DNA of 64,000 nucleotides from Asterias rubens (taxonomy: Eukaryota; Echinodermata; Asteroidea; Forcipulatida; Asteriidae): NCBI RefSeq assembly GCF_902459465.1, contig NC_047065.1, positions 1,794,309 to 1,858,308 on the forward strand, in the 5' to 3' direction. The notes under the pieces are model-generated. The model did no database searches, was not told the origin of the DNA, and saw only the letters and a list, made by a program, of their open reading frames with translations. Shown piece by piece: positions 63,815 through 64,000 of this stretch. A program made the translations under genes and the position numbers. Numbering within the stretch: position 1 is the first letter of the stretch; every line of letters begins with the position of its first letter.

Positions 63815-64000
63815 TTTTAAAGACACTGGACATTATTGGTAATTGTCAAAGACCAGTCTTCTCACTTGCTGCATCTCAACTTTGCATAAAATAACAGACC
63901 TTGTGAAAATTTGAGCTCAATTGGTTGTCGAAGTTGCGAGATAATAATAAAAAAAAAACACCCTTGTCTCAAGAAGTTGTGTGCTTCCAGATGCTTGATT
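63815..64000. repeat. TTAA-type MITE (GGACACTATTGGTAAT family), cut by the window edge
   Basis: ttttaaagacactggacattattgg, then ctcacttgctgcatctc and cgaagttgcgagataat. Continues past the window. Confidence 0.88.

Overview
This looks like nuclear DNA from a marine deuterostome, most likely an echinoderm and probably a sea star. The reasons are intron-containing genes, eukaryotic tRNA-Thr genes, a Penelope-like retroelement with a GIY-YIG domain, CR1/L2-like LINE tails with tRNA-headed SINEs, and dense MITE families that I associate with asteroid genomes. The last point rests on memory and was not searched. Gene density is low: three protein-coding loci and one tRNA cluster in 64 kb.

Layout. 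(1) About 2.8-10.8 kb, plus strand: a single uninterrupted coding exon for a 2,657-residue C2H2 zinc-finger protein. It has a very long disordered N-terminus, a 21-copy seven-residue repeat, an AT-hook-like basic stretch and six zinc fingers. Its leader has two short upstream ORFs, the second overlapping the main start. Just after the stop lie two tandem repeat arrays made of palindromic units. (2) 11.7-13.2 kb, minus strand: nine tRNA-Thr(TGT) genes or relics arranged as a two-gene unit repeated every ~342 bp. (3) 16.6-18.9 kb, minus strand: a complete five-exon BLOC1S4 (cappuccino) gene, convergent with the zinc-finger gene. (4) 19-28 kb: intergenic DNA with MITEs and a 5'-truncated Penelope-like element that keeps an open frame and a 21-bp target duplication. 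(5) 28.9-61.5 kb, plus strand: the 5' end of a large gene that continues past the window. A shared exon at 61,121-61,509 begins the N-terminus of what looks like a DUF4062/NACHT-WD (NWD-type) protein. Two upstream exons, at 28,943 and 44,327, each end in phase 2 and join in frame to the shared exon. Each supplies its own Met-Gly...Cys start, so the gene appears to use alternative promoters that change an N-terminal lipid-anchor motif. The ~32 kb between is intron full of repeats.

Mobile DNA dominates the rest. Several unrelated MITE families share TTAA-flanked ends beginning AGR (a piggyBac- or Kolobok-type signature). Others are a foldback family with GGGCCCAATTTCAT ends, a small family whose terminal repeats carry a CTCF-like core, LINE 3' ends with (ATT)n tails, and SINEs with Leu-, Asn- or Cys-like tRNA heads. 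All family assignments come from reading the sequence; none was checked by database search.
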